From positions 27,501 to 80,000 of the forward strand of contig CAUJGJ010000212.1 in assembly GCA_963170055.1 (NCBI GenBank): a stretch of 52,500 bases of DNA, given 5' to 3'. Every line of letters begins with the position of its first letter. Position 1 is the stretch's first letter. The translations under genes and the position numbers were made by a program. The stretch comes from Halisarca cf. caerulea (lineage: Eukaryota > Porifera > Demospongiae > Chondrillida > Halisarcidae). The notes beneath the pieces were generated by a model that worked only from the letters and a program-made list of their open reading frames with translations, was not told the origin of the DNA and did no database searches. Shown here one piece after another: positions 10,325 to 23,471 of the stretch.

Positions 10325-12709
10325 CCAAATTAGTACTTCCCAGTTCCCCTTCGACATTCAGATCTCTATAGAATCACATCATCATTTACATCCTGCCACT
10401 CAAACACACTATACCTGCAAATACCAGCTCCTTAACCCACTATATACCATATATATTATTATCACACTCCACTGCCTATATATACATAACACACAATGTC
10501 ATAATTTTTGCAATATGCTCCCTAAGCATTGCTATATCAGGCCCGTTGGAAGCATTTTTAAAGTGGTAAGGCCATTTCTAAGCATTACTAATGCACTGGG
10601 GGGGGGGGGTACAGGTATAAAGTTTGTTTATGATTTTAAGCAAGCTGGTATCTCATAGAGAACTGCTTATAACAGCTAAATAAAGTGGTATATCTGGGGT
10701 ATTTCTGTAGACAATGGACTTCTAATATTATGTGGTTGCCATAAGATGCTTCATGACGTCAGAATAAAATGGCGAAAATCGGCAGGAAGATTGTTTGCCA
10801 TTTTCGAAGGTTAGAAACTGGAATTTGGAAAATCGAACTAAGTATTATCTTTTATAATATGGTTTAAATAGCAAATTAACTTTGTTTTGACCAAAAAGTG
10901 GTACGGCCAGAACCATACCAGCCGTACTAGCTCCTACGGCCTTGTATATAGTTCATACCAGAACATATAAGCACCTCACCTTTGCCTCCTATGTCAATAT
11001 GTGGCCATAATAATATACTTGATTAAAATATACAAAAATACCCTAGGATTTATATGGCATTTATCACAATTTTAAGTCGATACACTTTCATGTCTGGATA
11101 TGTTCAACATCTTCCTATATGTTCACATAAAAACAAAGTTATATAATTGTCAATGGTCAAGAATCATCGAATTAATTGCTGGACGGCCTTTAATTGGGAT
11201 ATAGACATGCATGCATATAGGTACATGCATGGAGCTACAGAACATGGAGATAGACTGAGTTTGCAAATTGGTTAATTGGACTGGATCTACGAATTCGAAT
11301 TCAAAGTTCTAAATCCTGCAGCAGCTATAATTAATGCAGGATCTATGGATAGATCGATGCATGCTGCATGGACCAGGTATGTGCAGGTGCTATACATATT
11401 ATTATAAATAATACTGTATATTCCCTAATTTTTGGCAGAGCAAATTTCATGTAGGTCAAGGTCGGCTTTATTTTTCTTAACATATAAATTTGGTGAAAAT
11501 GACAAACTAGATAATATGCGTATGCGTATCTATGCAGGTAAATTATAACCGAATATAGCCAAAACACGGGTGCTTTGCAGTTTTCACGGTATGAATCTCA
11601 TTATCACTGAATTGCGTGGGTTGGTTCAGTAATATGTATCAGCTTGGGAAGCTCTGTGACAAGCAAGTTAAATGTCCAGACCCTACCCAACTTTACACAG
11701 CATGCTTAATTCATTGTCGAAATTCTAAGCGTTCGCATTTGGAACATGTCCAGATTGTTATGATAAGGCTCACTGGAGTGCATAGTGAGTAAAGTTATAA
11801 TGTTTGCGGTCTGAATTTGTTATTAGTCACGCAATTCGCTCGTAATTCAGTAACCAGGCTGTCGAGATTGCATCACATAACATCACAGGGAAGTTGATAT
11901 CATATGCCTGAATCTACTGCACATGCGGTGATGCCTTGTTGCATCATAATTGTCACATGATATTCTCGTGATTGAGCATCATGATTACCTTCTTGTTTAG
12001 TCTGGCCTGCTACGACTGTCCCCCCCAGTGCGTATGTGGGATGGTCGTAGCAGGCCAGACTACTTCTTCTTTGACATGTCACAAAAACGTCGGTGGGTGG
12101 TGGGAAAGAGCTTCTGAATGGACAAAATCTCACTTAAAAGTGAGTTTTCGATAAAATCTAGCGATTCCAAGTAGGGGAAGTTGAAACTTGAAGGTTGCAT
12201 GGACGAAATCCAGACTTGCAGTAATTTTGCTCTTGTGTTTTTTATACTTGGCCATGGAAGAGACTGTACACTTCCGCAACATGCAATCGCTAGATAATCC
12301 AGTTTACTATGGTACTATATATAGCTAATAGGTTTGCTGTTCCTCAATTGTTAAACTTTTCCCATGCAGTGCCCACGTATACCGGCATTTTTGTTCTCTT
12401 CCTATATGTTGTCCTTCAGGTATTGTAAATTGAAATTATAAAATTAAGAATTTTAAAACACTTATATACAAAATTAATATTAACATAAACATAATAATTA
12501 TTGTTCATGTTCAAATAACTTAAAGGCTGAACCATCGATCCACCATCTGCAGAAAAAAAGATAAAAAGCTTGGTATACGTATTATTATAATTATCATGCC
12601 ATTTTGGCCCTAATTGGACATGCATGTACCACATGCATGCGTCAATTCATTTTTGGATGTTAAAGCTTTCTTTGGCATGCAGGATTAATTGGATGAAATG
12701 TATACGACG
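10325..12709. other. No gene recognised; one foldback element and possible hAT-like remnant
   Basis: Frames here are short and lack splice context. Positions about 10538-10950 may be a decayed element: the left CAGGCCCGTTGGAAGC weakly mirrors the right CTCCTACGGCC. A 9-10 base G run lies near 10602. A foldback element is listed separately at 11998. Confidence 0.4.
11998..12063. mobile_element. 66-bp foldback element 1 with near-perfect 8-bp duplication
   Basis: A perfect 19-base inverted repeat (TAGTCTGGCCTGCTACGAC) encloses a 27-base loop. Flanks are TTCTTGTT (11990-11997) and TTCTTCTT (12064-12071). Same ends (TAGTCT...AGACTA plus one base) as the elements at 23006 and 36359. Confidence 0.65.
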
Positions 12710-14345
12710 ACTTAAGTACAAACCAAATCTTGGAAGGGCGGAATCAGAAGTTCACAATCTTTTAACTCGAGCTCCTTTCGTTTAAAACCAAGGGCCTACA
12801 TAAGAACGTACGCTGAAGATTTAGTAGAGTAGTGCAAGAAGGTCGATTTAGCAGAAGCCTTCTTCACTGGTCAAAATCTTTGTAAAAAGAGGAGATCTAG
12901 ATGACAGTCCATGACTACAGAAATTTATTTCTAAGAGGTAAAGCTAAATTTTCACCCTGCATATACTTTTGATTGCTTGTTCCTTTATAATAATTCAATT
13001 TATGCCTCAAAATGTCTTGTCTTGTTCTAGCTGGAAAATTACAAAAAGGTGCACATAGCGAAGGGAACTTCAAAAGACTTAGTATATACACAGTGTAAAA
13101 TTTAATTTTGATATATATTGATCCAAAGTTTATGTTAACCCCATGGCCACTTTTATACTAGTTTAAAAGCCACCAACCTATAGATCTCCACGTTTTCTGC
13201 AAACTAGTTTGACCACGAGCACAACTTGTGTGCTGTTTGTCTATATAGCATTGCATACATGTGACGGCACGTGACTTGAATGCATGACTTAATTGAATTC
13301 ACCACATGCAAGAAAATTTCATTGACAATTGCGGTACGTGGTAGAAATCTCTGATTTCCAGCATTAACTTTGCATGCATCTTCGAAGTATTGTACAGTTC
13401 CTAAAGGACCAAATTAACCCCTAGAATCGAATTCAGGGTCTTTGTATTATACGGATTGTAACTGCATGGTCACCCTAGAATTTTGCACAAATCGTTGGAC
13501 ATGCATATATAACAGCCATGCAGTGGAGCCTGAAGACCCTGAATTCAATTTATATAATATATTATGTTCGAATTAATTCGCGATCTTTGTCTTTGTTTTC
13601 TTTTGAGCCCAGTTTTGTATCCATGCAGCCTATAGAGTTTCTACCACCGCATTTTCGCATATTTATATTTTCTGATACGTATATACATGTACAGTCAGAA
13701 AAACCTCGTCATAATAAGTTTTGTGACCCTCCACAATAATCTAAAAGACTTACATACAAAGTAGATATGCTTATTATAATACGGTATAATACAAAGCATT
13801 TTCTGGGCATCACTATATATTCGTACACATACCAAACAGACCGATTAATTTCGCTTCTTCAACATATAACGGCGGCCATTTCTATGTCCAAGATCAGACA
13901 TAACTTACCTGTGTATATTAGTTCTGTTGTTTACCCGTCCGATTTTTGTGCAAGGAACTCGAATTAATATTCAAATGATAGACACGCACTGCATGCCCTG
14001 TGCCATGATAGATGTAAGCCTCTCCTCTCAGCCCCATGCATGCATGCATTAGACAATTGCAAAAATTATTATAGCATTACATGTTGTAAAATAAAACTTT
14101 ATAAGCAACTCAGTATATAGTGCTACTCAAATGCATATCAAAACATGAAATAAGAAATAAAATTTAATAATAACAGTTCCACACAAGTAGCATAGCACTA
14201 TGTATCTGCCACTACACATCTGCATGTGTCTTTGTCTATAGTACACACATCCATGCAAAGTATAGTAATGCATACATATGCCAAGATCTATGCACATATA
14301 TAACTGTTCCAGAATCTACATATGTGTCATATATTCCTTCGAATA

Positions 14346-15325
14346 TTAAGCTTGAACAGCTGCAACTACACTCTTGGTCTTTCCTAAGCCAAGGAAGCAC
14401 AGATATACAGAATTACTGATAGATATCCCATTTATTTAATTACAAAAAACTTACTTGAATTGTGAAACTTTTTTTTCTTATAGCAAATAATGAGTGCTAC
14501 AGCAACAAGTGTTATTATTATGAAGATGAAAAATACTATAATAACTATAACTGCTATTTCCACACCACTGAGCACTGAGGAAGGGAAATATGATACAAAT
14601 ATACACTGTTACTATGCATTAGAATTTAACAACCGTCCTTAGCCTAGCAACTTACATTTAGTTCGAGCAGTAAAAGCAAGAGGAGTGCTACTGATTCTTT
14701 GGGAACCAACAGCCACAATGGTCACATTAACTTTATACAGAGTTCCACGATTCAAATCAGATACAGTGATCCTTTCACCAATGCGAGAAGTGTCACGCTT
14801 GACATTATTAACATCAATTTTTGCCAATAATGCGTCGACAGGAAAACATCTTGCACTGTAACTTAATATTATAATAATACTGTCTATGCTAGTCTTCATA
14901 CTTAGTAGTGTGGGCTGAGTAATATTATCTAAAGGCAGAAAAACAAAGAACAAATGTAATGCATGCACTATTTCTATTAAGTCACTATCATTAAAAAAAC
15001 CTACTATCAGGAGACACATCTGCCGGATCACTGATGGCACTACCACCCAATCCTCCAAAACCATCATTCAGGACAAGAAAGCACGAAAATGTCATTGGTC
15101 CTGTAACATTTACAATCTCAAGCCATGCTGCATATTCTGTTCCCGGATAAATAATAAACCTTGAGTCACTCGGATTAATATTTTGTCCATTAATCTGCCA
15201 TACAGGATTGGATGATATGTATTTCGGTTGTCCATTATCCAGTCGTTGTGTTAAATCATAACCACACCTCAGGCGGGCACTTCTGTTTGAGCACACAGTG
15301 GTACTTTCTAATGCACAAGTAATAG
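14346..15325 (-). CDS. Ig-FN3 single-pass membrane protein, copy B (5' end not found)
   Basis: Exons on the minus strand: Ig 15325-15005, FN3 14928-14656, transmembrane 14574-14455, tail 14383-14346, with the same phases as copy A. The Ig exon differs from copy A at about three of 106 residues; the FN3 exon differs at roughly a fifth to a quarter, including three deleted codons, and the membrane span has changed too. Conserved Ig landmarks (RLRCGYD, PVWQING, MTFSCFL) and the FN3 landmark ITVSDLNRGTLY are kept, and the tail ends in the same KTKSVVAAVQA. A long (TG)n tract, in transcript sense, lies within 100 bases upstream of the Ig exon. Signal peptide exon not located. Confidence 0.78.
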
Positions 15326-15407
15326 CTACAGGAATGACAAGGTCAAGAAATGGCAAATATGTACTTGTAGACCCAAAGAATGCATGCACACATATACAAA
15401 GTCCCGT

Positions 15408-15442
15408 ACACACACACACACGCATCCACGCATGCAGGCACA

Positions 15443-15496
<54 letters not shown>

Positions 15497-15534
15497 CACT
15501 CGCACACACACACACACACTCGCACACACACTCG

Positions 15535-15585
<51 letters not shown>

Positions 15586-15606
15586 ACATACTCACACACA
15601 CACACA
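15408..15606. repeat. (CA)n microsatellite upstream of the Ig exon
   Basis: About 200 bases of CA with CGCA and CTCG interruptions; (TG)n in the sense of the copy B gene. The matching tract in copy A (9805-9850) is only about 45 bases. Long His/Thr or Val/Cys frames over it are artefacts. Confidence 0.9.
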
Positions 15607-15619
15607 CCAAACAGGTATA

Positions 15620-15838
15620 CCGTATAGGCACTAATTTTCACGGGACTTCATTTTAGTGAATGTTGCGAATGAGCCTGCATTCGCGAAATTCAATCACGAA
15701 TATTTGGTTAGATACATAGTCTATTTGTCTAATATAATATAGTAGGGACTGGTCCATTCACATAACTAAAATTGTGAATTACAGCCAAGTCTTTCCATTC
15801 GCGAAATATAAGCTGCACCGAAATTAGTGCCTGTACAG
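15620..15838. mobile_element. 219-bp MITE, CCGTATAGGCACTAATT family, TA target
   Basis: The left end CCGTATAGGCACTAATTTTC is mirrored by the right end (reverse complement CTGTACAGGCACTAATTTCG), with TA on both sides. Interior rich in TTCGCGAA-type words. Relatives at 9860, 20334 and 23472. Confidence 0.8.
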
Positions 15839-16677
15839 TAACATGTCCCTTTCCTTGAAAACAGAGGGACGCTGTGTGACTTGCAAAGGAATTTCATTAT
15901 TATAACACGTTTTAGTAAAAAGCAAACCTTAGTAGTGCATTTTATGCTAGGCCTTCTTGCTCTCAAATAAAAAGAAATTGTAGCAAATATCATATTGGTC
16001 TTCACTTTGAGTGCATTCAAAGCAGTTATTCGCTTATGTTGGAAGAAGTATCGATTTCACCAATCGAGACCTTTGTTTGGTGACATGATTATCATGTGGC
16101 CTTGAGACAAACGGTGCATGAGAGAGAGATAGTCACTTCTCTATTGACTGAAATTCTTTTATAAATCCAGCCAGCTAAACAATTGTGTAACAGAGCCATG
16201 AGCCATGTTCAGAGAATTAGATCATGATAGGTAAACTAAAAACTTCATTGTTTTGCTTTATGTTGAAAACAACATTTGGATGGACATCTTAATTTGGAGC
16301 AAAAGAGAATGGTAAGTTGCCCCATGGTGAAAATTTAGATATTCATGTTGGAAAGTTATTGACAATGTATGGCCATTGCCTACATGGCCACATCTTGCAC
16401 TGAATCTTTTTTAGTGATCCAAATCATGGATCATTTGGCTTTGTGAAGAACTCACAACAAAGTTTTGAAAAAAATTGTAGAATTAAATAGTTACGTATAT
16501 TGATGTTTTGTACCCTTCTTGTAATCTGCAGGTACGTAACCTCATCAAACAGAAAAAAAGTCGGGTGAAATCTGCCGACTTTAGCATGGTCATATTAAGC
16601 ACATGCAGCTCGCATGTGGACAAGTCACACATACAGGTAGGCGCACACACACACACAAACACACACAGTCACACACA

Positions 16678-16732
<55 letters not shown>

Positions 16733-18996
16733 ACAGTGTCACACACACACACAAACACACACACACACACACAGACCTCGAACTTCGTATAATGAGCAAA
16801 TGAAAAGTAATGCAAGAAGCATGATCATCTAAAATTAAAATGGAGAAATACATAAAATAGCAAAAATTAAAGTACTCAATGAATATAAACAGGCATACTG
16901 TACATGCACAATGAGGGTTTCCTTCAGGGAAAAGATTGAGAGGGAACAATAACACAGTGTACACAAAAGGTGCATTGGGGTATATTATGTGAATAAAGCC
17001 AATTTTTGAAAGCCAATATATGCCAGTAGTCATCATAATACTGCCATGCTGCAGATTATGTGAGTGATGATCTTTATACGGTTTATCAGAAACTAAACAG
17101 CTGTGTATTATTAAATAAAATGTAGGGTGCATAGAAGTTTTTCTCATGATATCCTTGTGAATGTTCCTGCCAGTATAGATACAGAATTTTCCCTATGGGT
17201 TCATACTTTTTCAACAAACTGCAAAATTAATGCTTGACGACACTGGTAAACTTCTTTTCAGGCCTGCACAGGCATCTCACAGCCATTAGAGAACCATTGC
17301 AAGTTGCAAAATCAACACATAATTCCCTTCATGAAGTAAGATTGCTACTTGTAGCAACATTCTATAATTTAAGATGTTTATGTCAATTTTATTACTTCTT
17401 GCTTAGATTGCATAGAAGTTTGGATGAGTGGGTTATTATAAATTTTCATGGAACACTCCCAGACTGGCGCATGCATTCCATGGAATGCACTACCAAGGTA
17501 TTTTATTACTTCTTGTAGTGCATACCTATAGTGGGTGGTACAATAGAGGCAAATAAATAGGGGGTGGGTGGGGTATAGAGTACCTATGGTGGTATGGGAA
17601 ACGTGTATATGACTAGGGGGTCTTAGGACATATTCCTTCAGGAAAATTTTGATGAAGCTAGTTTGGACCATGCGCTGAAGCAGGTTAATGAATACACAGA
17701 TCACTTAGGAATTACCCCTTTGCCCCCTCCACCCCTAAAAAAACACCTGACACTGGACACAACAACGGGGAATCTTCACATACGTACATGCAAAGGCAGA
17801 CAGCAAAAAAGTGTTTACATCATAGTTTGAGTACCCCTATTCCGGTTACCTTGCAGCAATTCTAATCTTGTGGAAGTGGTACAAGGAAACACTAGCTGTA
17901 TATGAGATGGGAAAGAGGAAAACACAACTAGGATCACAGGTAATCTAGCACAGCCAAACCTTTCTTGCATTCTTCGAGACAAACCAGTCAGATTATAGAT
18001 GCTTTAGACTGTGTACTATCTGTTACTATGGAATTGGACTGATTATACAATAATTGTATTCTGTATCATTATAGTATTACAAGCATCTACGTACGTACCT
18101 CAAAGTGTGTATACTAGAATAAAAAACATGCACCAATGCTCTAAAAACCAAATTGCCAAGTATGATCAAAACTGCACACTTTGAGGACCACCCCAACTTC
18201 TTTGCACATAATGCTCCTTCAAATGTCTCACAAAGAAACTTTAAGGTGATCTTGATCAAAATAAAAGGACCTGGTAGCAAATTAAACTTTGTCAAGCTTG
18301 GCAACATTGAAGAGTTTGTTGGGAATTGCTACAGAGTTCCTTTAGAAAGTCTATTATAAGCCTTCAGATTGCTTCACTGAATTCCTGGAAATCTAGAACA
18401 TGATCATTGTTATCACCATGGACTCAAACATCCCAAAGGATGAGATGACATATATGTTACTGTACTTCATTGTCTGGTAAGCAACTGTCCTTCTAAATCA
18501 TGAAAAATCCAGCCAAACATAGTATACACTTATTCAATTGATGTATTCCTTGGTTTCAATTTAAATTAATTGATAGAATCAACTACAGTGGAAACTGGTT
18601 AATACAAAGTCGCTTAACAAGAAATATTGCTTAACAAGAACAGTTTCTGTGAACCAACTCTATATAGAATGTACTATCTTCATACTTTTAACAAGAAATA
18701 CTTTTTACTAAAGTGTAATGGCCTCATGCTATGGGGTGGGGGAGGTTCATTCAATATCATGTGCAGTTCATGTTCAGTAAAATAGCTTATTTAATATATG
18801 ATCAGGCAAACATTGGGGGGCTATAGCCCCTCCAGCCCCCATGGTTCCTACACTTATGGATACAATAGGCACCAGTCACTCCCTGCTCTGTGTGACCGAT
18901 GTCATCAGAAGTTCATTTGTATTGCATAATAATTAACATACATAGCTACACTCAGTCTAGCCTCAAAAACAGTCATCCCCATTCATAGAGCAAAGA
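15839..18996. other. No gene recognised
   Basis: Apart from the CA tract listed separately, I see no splice-consistent exons. A plus-strand 68-codon frame (18153-18359) has fair composition but no context. CAGTGGAAACTGGTTAATAC near 18593 resembles one end of a mariner-type MITE. Near 18816 a GGGGGGCTATAGCCCC...GGTTCCTAC stretch resembles the hAT-like terminus at 28188-28237. Confidence 0.4.
16640..16773. repeat. (CA)n microsatellite
   Basis: About 130 bases of CA with AA and GT interruptions. Confidence 0.9.
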
Positions 18997-19409
18997 GTAA
19001 GTCTAGTTACAAGACTACCCAGTCCCCACCCACCATCCCCTCTCCCCACACTTACACTGCATGAGAAACACAACTCCCCCCCCCCCCGAGCTCTGTGAAG
19101 AAATACGTCCGAGTCTATGCCATAACTTGTAAGAACATGAATCTAAAGTACAAAATTAGTCTAAGAGTATCCGTGATGTGAAACCCGCCCCGCCATCTAA
19201 AGCAATGAAAGGTTACCCGGGGAATCTGGCCCTCTCTTAATCCCAAGTATCATTCTATGATGGCCTACAGACAATGCCATGCCTAACTGATCGCGAGAAA
19301 GGCAGCTAACACAGCGGCAATGAACTTAGTCTAATAGGACCATAACCACGCTAAAATACTTTTCAACAGTCTAACCTCTACTTAAATTGTGGGTCAGGTA
19401 ACTGTCGGA
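18997..19409 (+). repeat. Dispersed ~400-bp repeat R, copy 2
   Basis: Partner of 9929-10324 in the same orientation. Small indels differ, including the C-run length and an ATTCTATGATGGC insertion near 19250. Confidence 0.75.
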
Positions 19410-19885
19410 GCTCACCTTGTGAGAAAATAACAATCTGAACCAACAACGTTATAAAGGATCTACGTCTTGGCGATCGACTGTAACAGTTACGTATGTATAG
19501 AATATCTATGCTCCAATCGACAAGCAGGCGGAAACACGTCGTGTTTGTTCACCCCTTAATAATATTCATTGGTAGTGGCCCTTGAGCTCCCGTTCCCACT
19601 AAGCAATAATGAATACAATTACAGCTTACATAATTTGATGATCGAGCGGATCTATTATGAATTAAAGTGAGTAATCAGCAAAGTACTGCAACCTTTGTAT
19701 CCAACCTATGCATTACAAATCAAAGCATGCGCCACATAGCAGTTTCATAAGCATTGGTCAAAATGGAATTGTCAACACTTTTCTACTTTAACTTTCCCTT
19801 TAGCACGATTCTAGAGGATAGTCTGAAAGGGGAGATCATTTTTGTTTGCCTTGGCAGTTTGAAAGAGTTTTCCTGAACCTCTGAA
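19410..19885. other. No feature seen
   Basis: Unique-looking AT-rich sequence without a supported exon. Confidence 0.4.
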
Positions 19886-20176
19886 CCCCCCCCCCCCCCC
19901 CCCCCCCCCCTACATACATCCCTTAACCCCCTCCACACACACATGGACACACACATGTACACATACACACACACACACGAGTACGCGCACACACACACAA
20001 TATACATGTACACACACGCATTGTAGCAACATGCACACACACACACACACACACACATGTATTGCGGCAACATGCACACGTACACACATGCAATATACAT
20101 GTACACACACGCATTGCAGCAATATGCACACGCACGCACATACACACACACACACTCACACACACACACATACACA
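19886..20176. repeat. 25-base poly-C tract followed by compound CA repeat
   Basis: C run at 19886-19910, then CA repeat mixed with a roughly 60-bp higher-order unit (GCATTGTAGCAACATGCACAC / GCATTGCAGCAATATGCACAC). Confidence 0.85.
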
Positions 20177-20333
20177 CAATGTAGTGTATACATATGTGTG
20201 GTCATAAACACTCAAATACATTTCTTATATAATATAATGTTTAAAATCGGGATTCCATGACTTTTACTATACATCTTCTTCCCACTACCTAGCTACATTG
20301 GCCAGTTGAGCTACAAATAAGTGCAACATAATA

Positions 20334-20513
20334 CAGTATAGACACTAATCTCATAGGGTGTATATTTCATGATTTGTGATTTAGTTTCGTGAATGGACCA
20401 GTCCTTATATATATACTATATCTTACACAAACGTAGTATGACTCTAACCAAAAATGCAGGCATATTTGCAAAATTGGTGAAACAAAGTCCCATGAAAATT
20501 AGCACCCCTACAG
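20334..20513. mobile_element. 180-bp MITE, CCGTATAGGCACTAATT family
   Basis: Left CAGTATAGACACTAATCT and right (reverse complement) CTGTAGGGGTGCTAATTTTC, flanked by TA. A diverged relative of 15620-15838, in inverted orientation by its internal sequence. Confidence 0.65.
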
Positions 20514-20781
20514 TATTAAATTCAGCAACATTACTACAATAATATTAATTAATATACCGGTAATATATTATGCAAATAAGCACAACATTGGATAAAACAT
20601 GCATATCCTTAGGCTATGATTCTCTTCGAGAGCACTTTTAAAGATCAAATAATCTACAGTAGTCTCACCGTGTGAGACCACATGCTTGTGCACAGCACTG
20701 ACAGACAGGGCATATGTACCAAATTATAGATGCTGAGCAAGACAAGACTTTAGTACAACAAGCTTAAGACAGTATGTTATA

Positions 20782-21347
20782 CCGTATTCTCTCTAAAAAT
20801 TCCTCACCCCTAAAATTCGTCAGGCAAAATTTCCGTTTCTTCCTAACCCTGATGAATTTCCTGATTTCTAATTTTTGGCACATGACTCTAATGTTCGTCA
20901 TTACAGGAAATTATCCTAATGTTTCGTCACCTTGTTCCACGTGTGGTTGGAAAAGAAAGCGGTATTTATAGCAAACGGTGTTCATTTCCTCTAGAATGGA
21001 CGAATCAAGTTCCAGTGGTGCTGAGACTCCTCCTGCTCAACCTGCCATGTTTATTATTGACTTCTTGTCGGTAGCAGAAAGGATGCAGTAGTTTCTCGTA
21101 GCCATTCGTCCTTGTAGATGTGATATCCACGAACAGCGGTTTAAACCGATAGCTCAAATGCAGCCATTTTCCTTAACCTAATCGCTTCATAGGAAACCAT
21201 CTCTAAAGATTCATCAATTCTAAAAATTCGTCAGACTTATTCTATAAATTCACCAGGTCTGGACTTTGCTGCCTTTCCTACTCTATTCTAGTTGACGGAT
21301 GAATTTTTTCACTCCCAGAGCCTGACGAATTTTTAGAGAGAATACGC
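20782..21347. mobile_element. 566-bp MITE, CCGTATTCTCTC family, TA target
   Basis: Left CCGTATTCTCTCTAAAAATT; right end reads GACGAATTTTTAGAGAGAAT then ACGC, with TA on both sides (20780-20781 and 21348-21349). Interior diverged from the copy at 7349 but keeps repeated TTCGTCA words. Confidence 0.82.
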
Positions 21348-22861
21348 TACTTACAACACACACAATTGAGCTCCATAAATGGCCCACCAGGCCATGCATA
21401 CACATGTTACAGTCACTATAGTAGAACTCTAACACAACATAATAATAAAATTACATGATACTAAATTAAATCTGATTTAATGACTCACCAATACTATTCA
21501 GTCAGTCAATTACATAAATTAAATGTACATACAGTAGGTATACCACAATGCATTCATGACATCTAATATTATTCACAGTATTCACCACAATCAATATAAG
21601 GAGATTCCACTGTATACTCATACACATGACCAGCATCTGATGAACCAAAGAAGGAGGGACAGAATGTCCCTCCTTACCAAATTGTGTGTGGAGAGGTGAC
21701 ACATTTGGCATGTTATTATGACCCATTGGCAAACACAATAATATGCATAACAATAACAATGAAAGGTCTCAACACAGACACGTATATAGTTTGTTCTTGT
21801 CAGGCAAGGTAGAACATCCTTAATTCCCAAGCCTTCATGTGAGTATCAGAAATTATCTCGGGATGATGTCCTCATCCCTTGGCCAGTAAACATGTTCCTC
21901 CCTAAGAAGTCATGTGGTAACTAGAACACAATGATGGTATTTCTTGCATGGTACATCATGGTCCAAAGCAGCTCATATCCTCATCTTCAAGAGTATAATT
22001 TCATATTCTGTCAAAAAACCTACATGTATATATAGCACAAAGGGAGATAGGGTCACATCTCGTTAACCTGCATGCATCTCACTAATCTGGAGAACTTATT
22101 TATCTGCTTCAATCTCCATCACTTGATTGCGTACAATTTACCTTGTTCATCCCACACAATGTCATATTGAAAACAGATGGTGCTGAACTAACCAGATCCC
22201 ATTGTACTTCATGTATAAGCCCAATTCTTATAGCACTATCAAACTGTACAAGTACTGGAAATCCACCACTATCTCTATAGATAGCCAAAAGACTTACATA
22301 ATACATCTCATGCATGAAAAGTAGATTATGGAGCTAAATATAAGGCTTGGCATTGGACATCAGCTATTTCTGGGCAAAATGTAACAATTAAGGAAGGATC
22401 ACTCCTCCAGCAGTCTGACCTGCTTGACCCTCCAGGTAGCCAGAGAACCCCCCTTAACAGCAGGCCGGAATGACCTCTGACCTCTTGGGACTCCTACAGT
22501 ATTCATTGGATACATATTGCATTAGTCAGTTGTAAGATGTCTCTCTCAGCACAATGAATATTGTTGTTTGAAGAACCCTATACCAGGTCCTGCAAGCTAT
22601 CACAAGGTCACAGATTACAGCTTGTGGCAGAGGTGGGACAACCAGTATCAGTACCAGGAATCCTACACAAACACCCATGCAGCATAATCATTCAGTCAGT
22701 CAGAAGAGAAGATGTCCATGCAATGAATATTGTTGTTGGAGTGACTGGTGCAATGCCATGCAATTCGTAAGGTCACAGATTTCAAGGTAAGGTGGTGGTA
22801 GATGTGGTTGGAAAATGAATCAGTAAAGATGCAATCATGCCCTATATTGAGCCAAGCATGT
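21348..22861. other. No secure gene; possible exon at 22141-22281 (-)
   Basis: On the minus strand 22281-22141 is open between a TATAG acceptor and a GTAAAT donor and reads DSGGFPVLVQFDSAIRIG, then VFNMTLCGMNK with an N-glycosylation site. No matching exons in phase were found, so this is tentative. Nothing else supported. Confidence 0.25.
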
Positions 22862-23160
22862 GCTAACTGGGAGTGTGTACTAACCAGGAGGAAGTGTGTA
22901 CTATCTATATATGTAGAAGTGTGTACTAACTTGAAAAAGTGTGTGTTGCCAGGAGTATGTACTAACCAGGGGTGTGTATTAACCAGAAGGGAGTGTGTAC
23001 TAATCTAGTCTAGCCGCTTGATCCAACCTTCGATAATTACGAAGGTTGGGTCAAGCTGCTAGACTAATACTAACCTGGAGTGTGTGTTAGCCAGGAGTGT
23101 GTGCTAGCCAGGAGTGTGTGCTAACCAGGAGTGTGTGCTAACCAGGAGCGTGTGTGCTAA
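22862..23160. repeat. ~18-bp minisatellite (GTGTGTACTAACCAGGA type)
   Basis: Imperfect tandem copies of AGTGTGTGCTAACCAGG and variants on both sides of a foldback insertion at 23006-23067. Confidence 0.8.
23006..23067. mobile_element. 62-bp foldback element 2 inserted in the minisatellite
   Basis: Arms 23006-23032 and 23040-23066 pair at 25 of 27 bases around a 7-base loop. Ends are TAGTCTAGCC...AGACTA. Flanks TACTAATC (22998-23005) and TACTAACC (23068-23075) are a near-perfect 8-bp duplication, though the tandem repeat itself could contribute. Confidence 0.65.
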
Positions 23161-23471
23161 ACAATTCTCAACACACTACCTGTTAATTCACTATAATCAT
23201 ATTCATTAGAAAACACACTGTAGCATAAACAATTTCAGAATGTTTCAATTTAGGGAGGGCTAATGTGTTTATTGTTCATGTGGGCTCCTAGGGTAACCTT
23301 GGCAACCACATGGGAGCAGAAAATGGCCCCAGCAATCCCACAGTATTCCTAATTGTTCTGATAACATAAAATTCTGATAAAGAGAACACTTTTCATCAGT
23401 CCCTTGTAGGTTCCACCATAGATACTCCAATCCCAAACTCAGCCTACAACACACATACTAAACAGCAACTA
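23161..23471. other. No secure gene
   Basis: A minus-strand frame (23454-23269) after a GTAG acceptor reads LGLEYLWWNLQGTDEKC; fair texture but no partner exons, so not called. Confidence 0.25.

Larger units (their letters stand above)
12710..15640. repeat. Segmental duplication, copy B
   Basis: Shorter partner of 5905-9928. It lacks the elements at 6420, 7349 and 8401 and shows their empty sites. Flanking DNA is clearly diverged while the Ig exon is nearly identical. Confidence 0.85.

Noticed and set aside
15298..15641. Long His/Thr, Val/Cys frames (also at 16508, 19783, 24783, 25003-25645, 39631, 42514, 45082-45828, 45873-46526, 47271-47845, 49265, 51693-52459)
   Set aside because: They are translations of CA/TG or ACAT repeats, open on both strands at once.
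18153..18359. 68-codon plus-strand frame
   Set aside because: Length is expected by chance in AT-rich DNA; no neighbouring exons.
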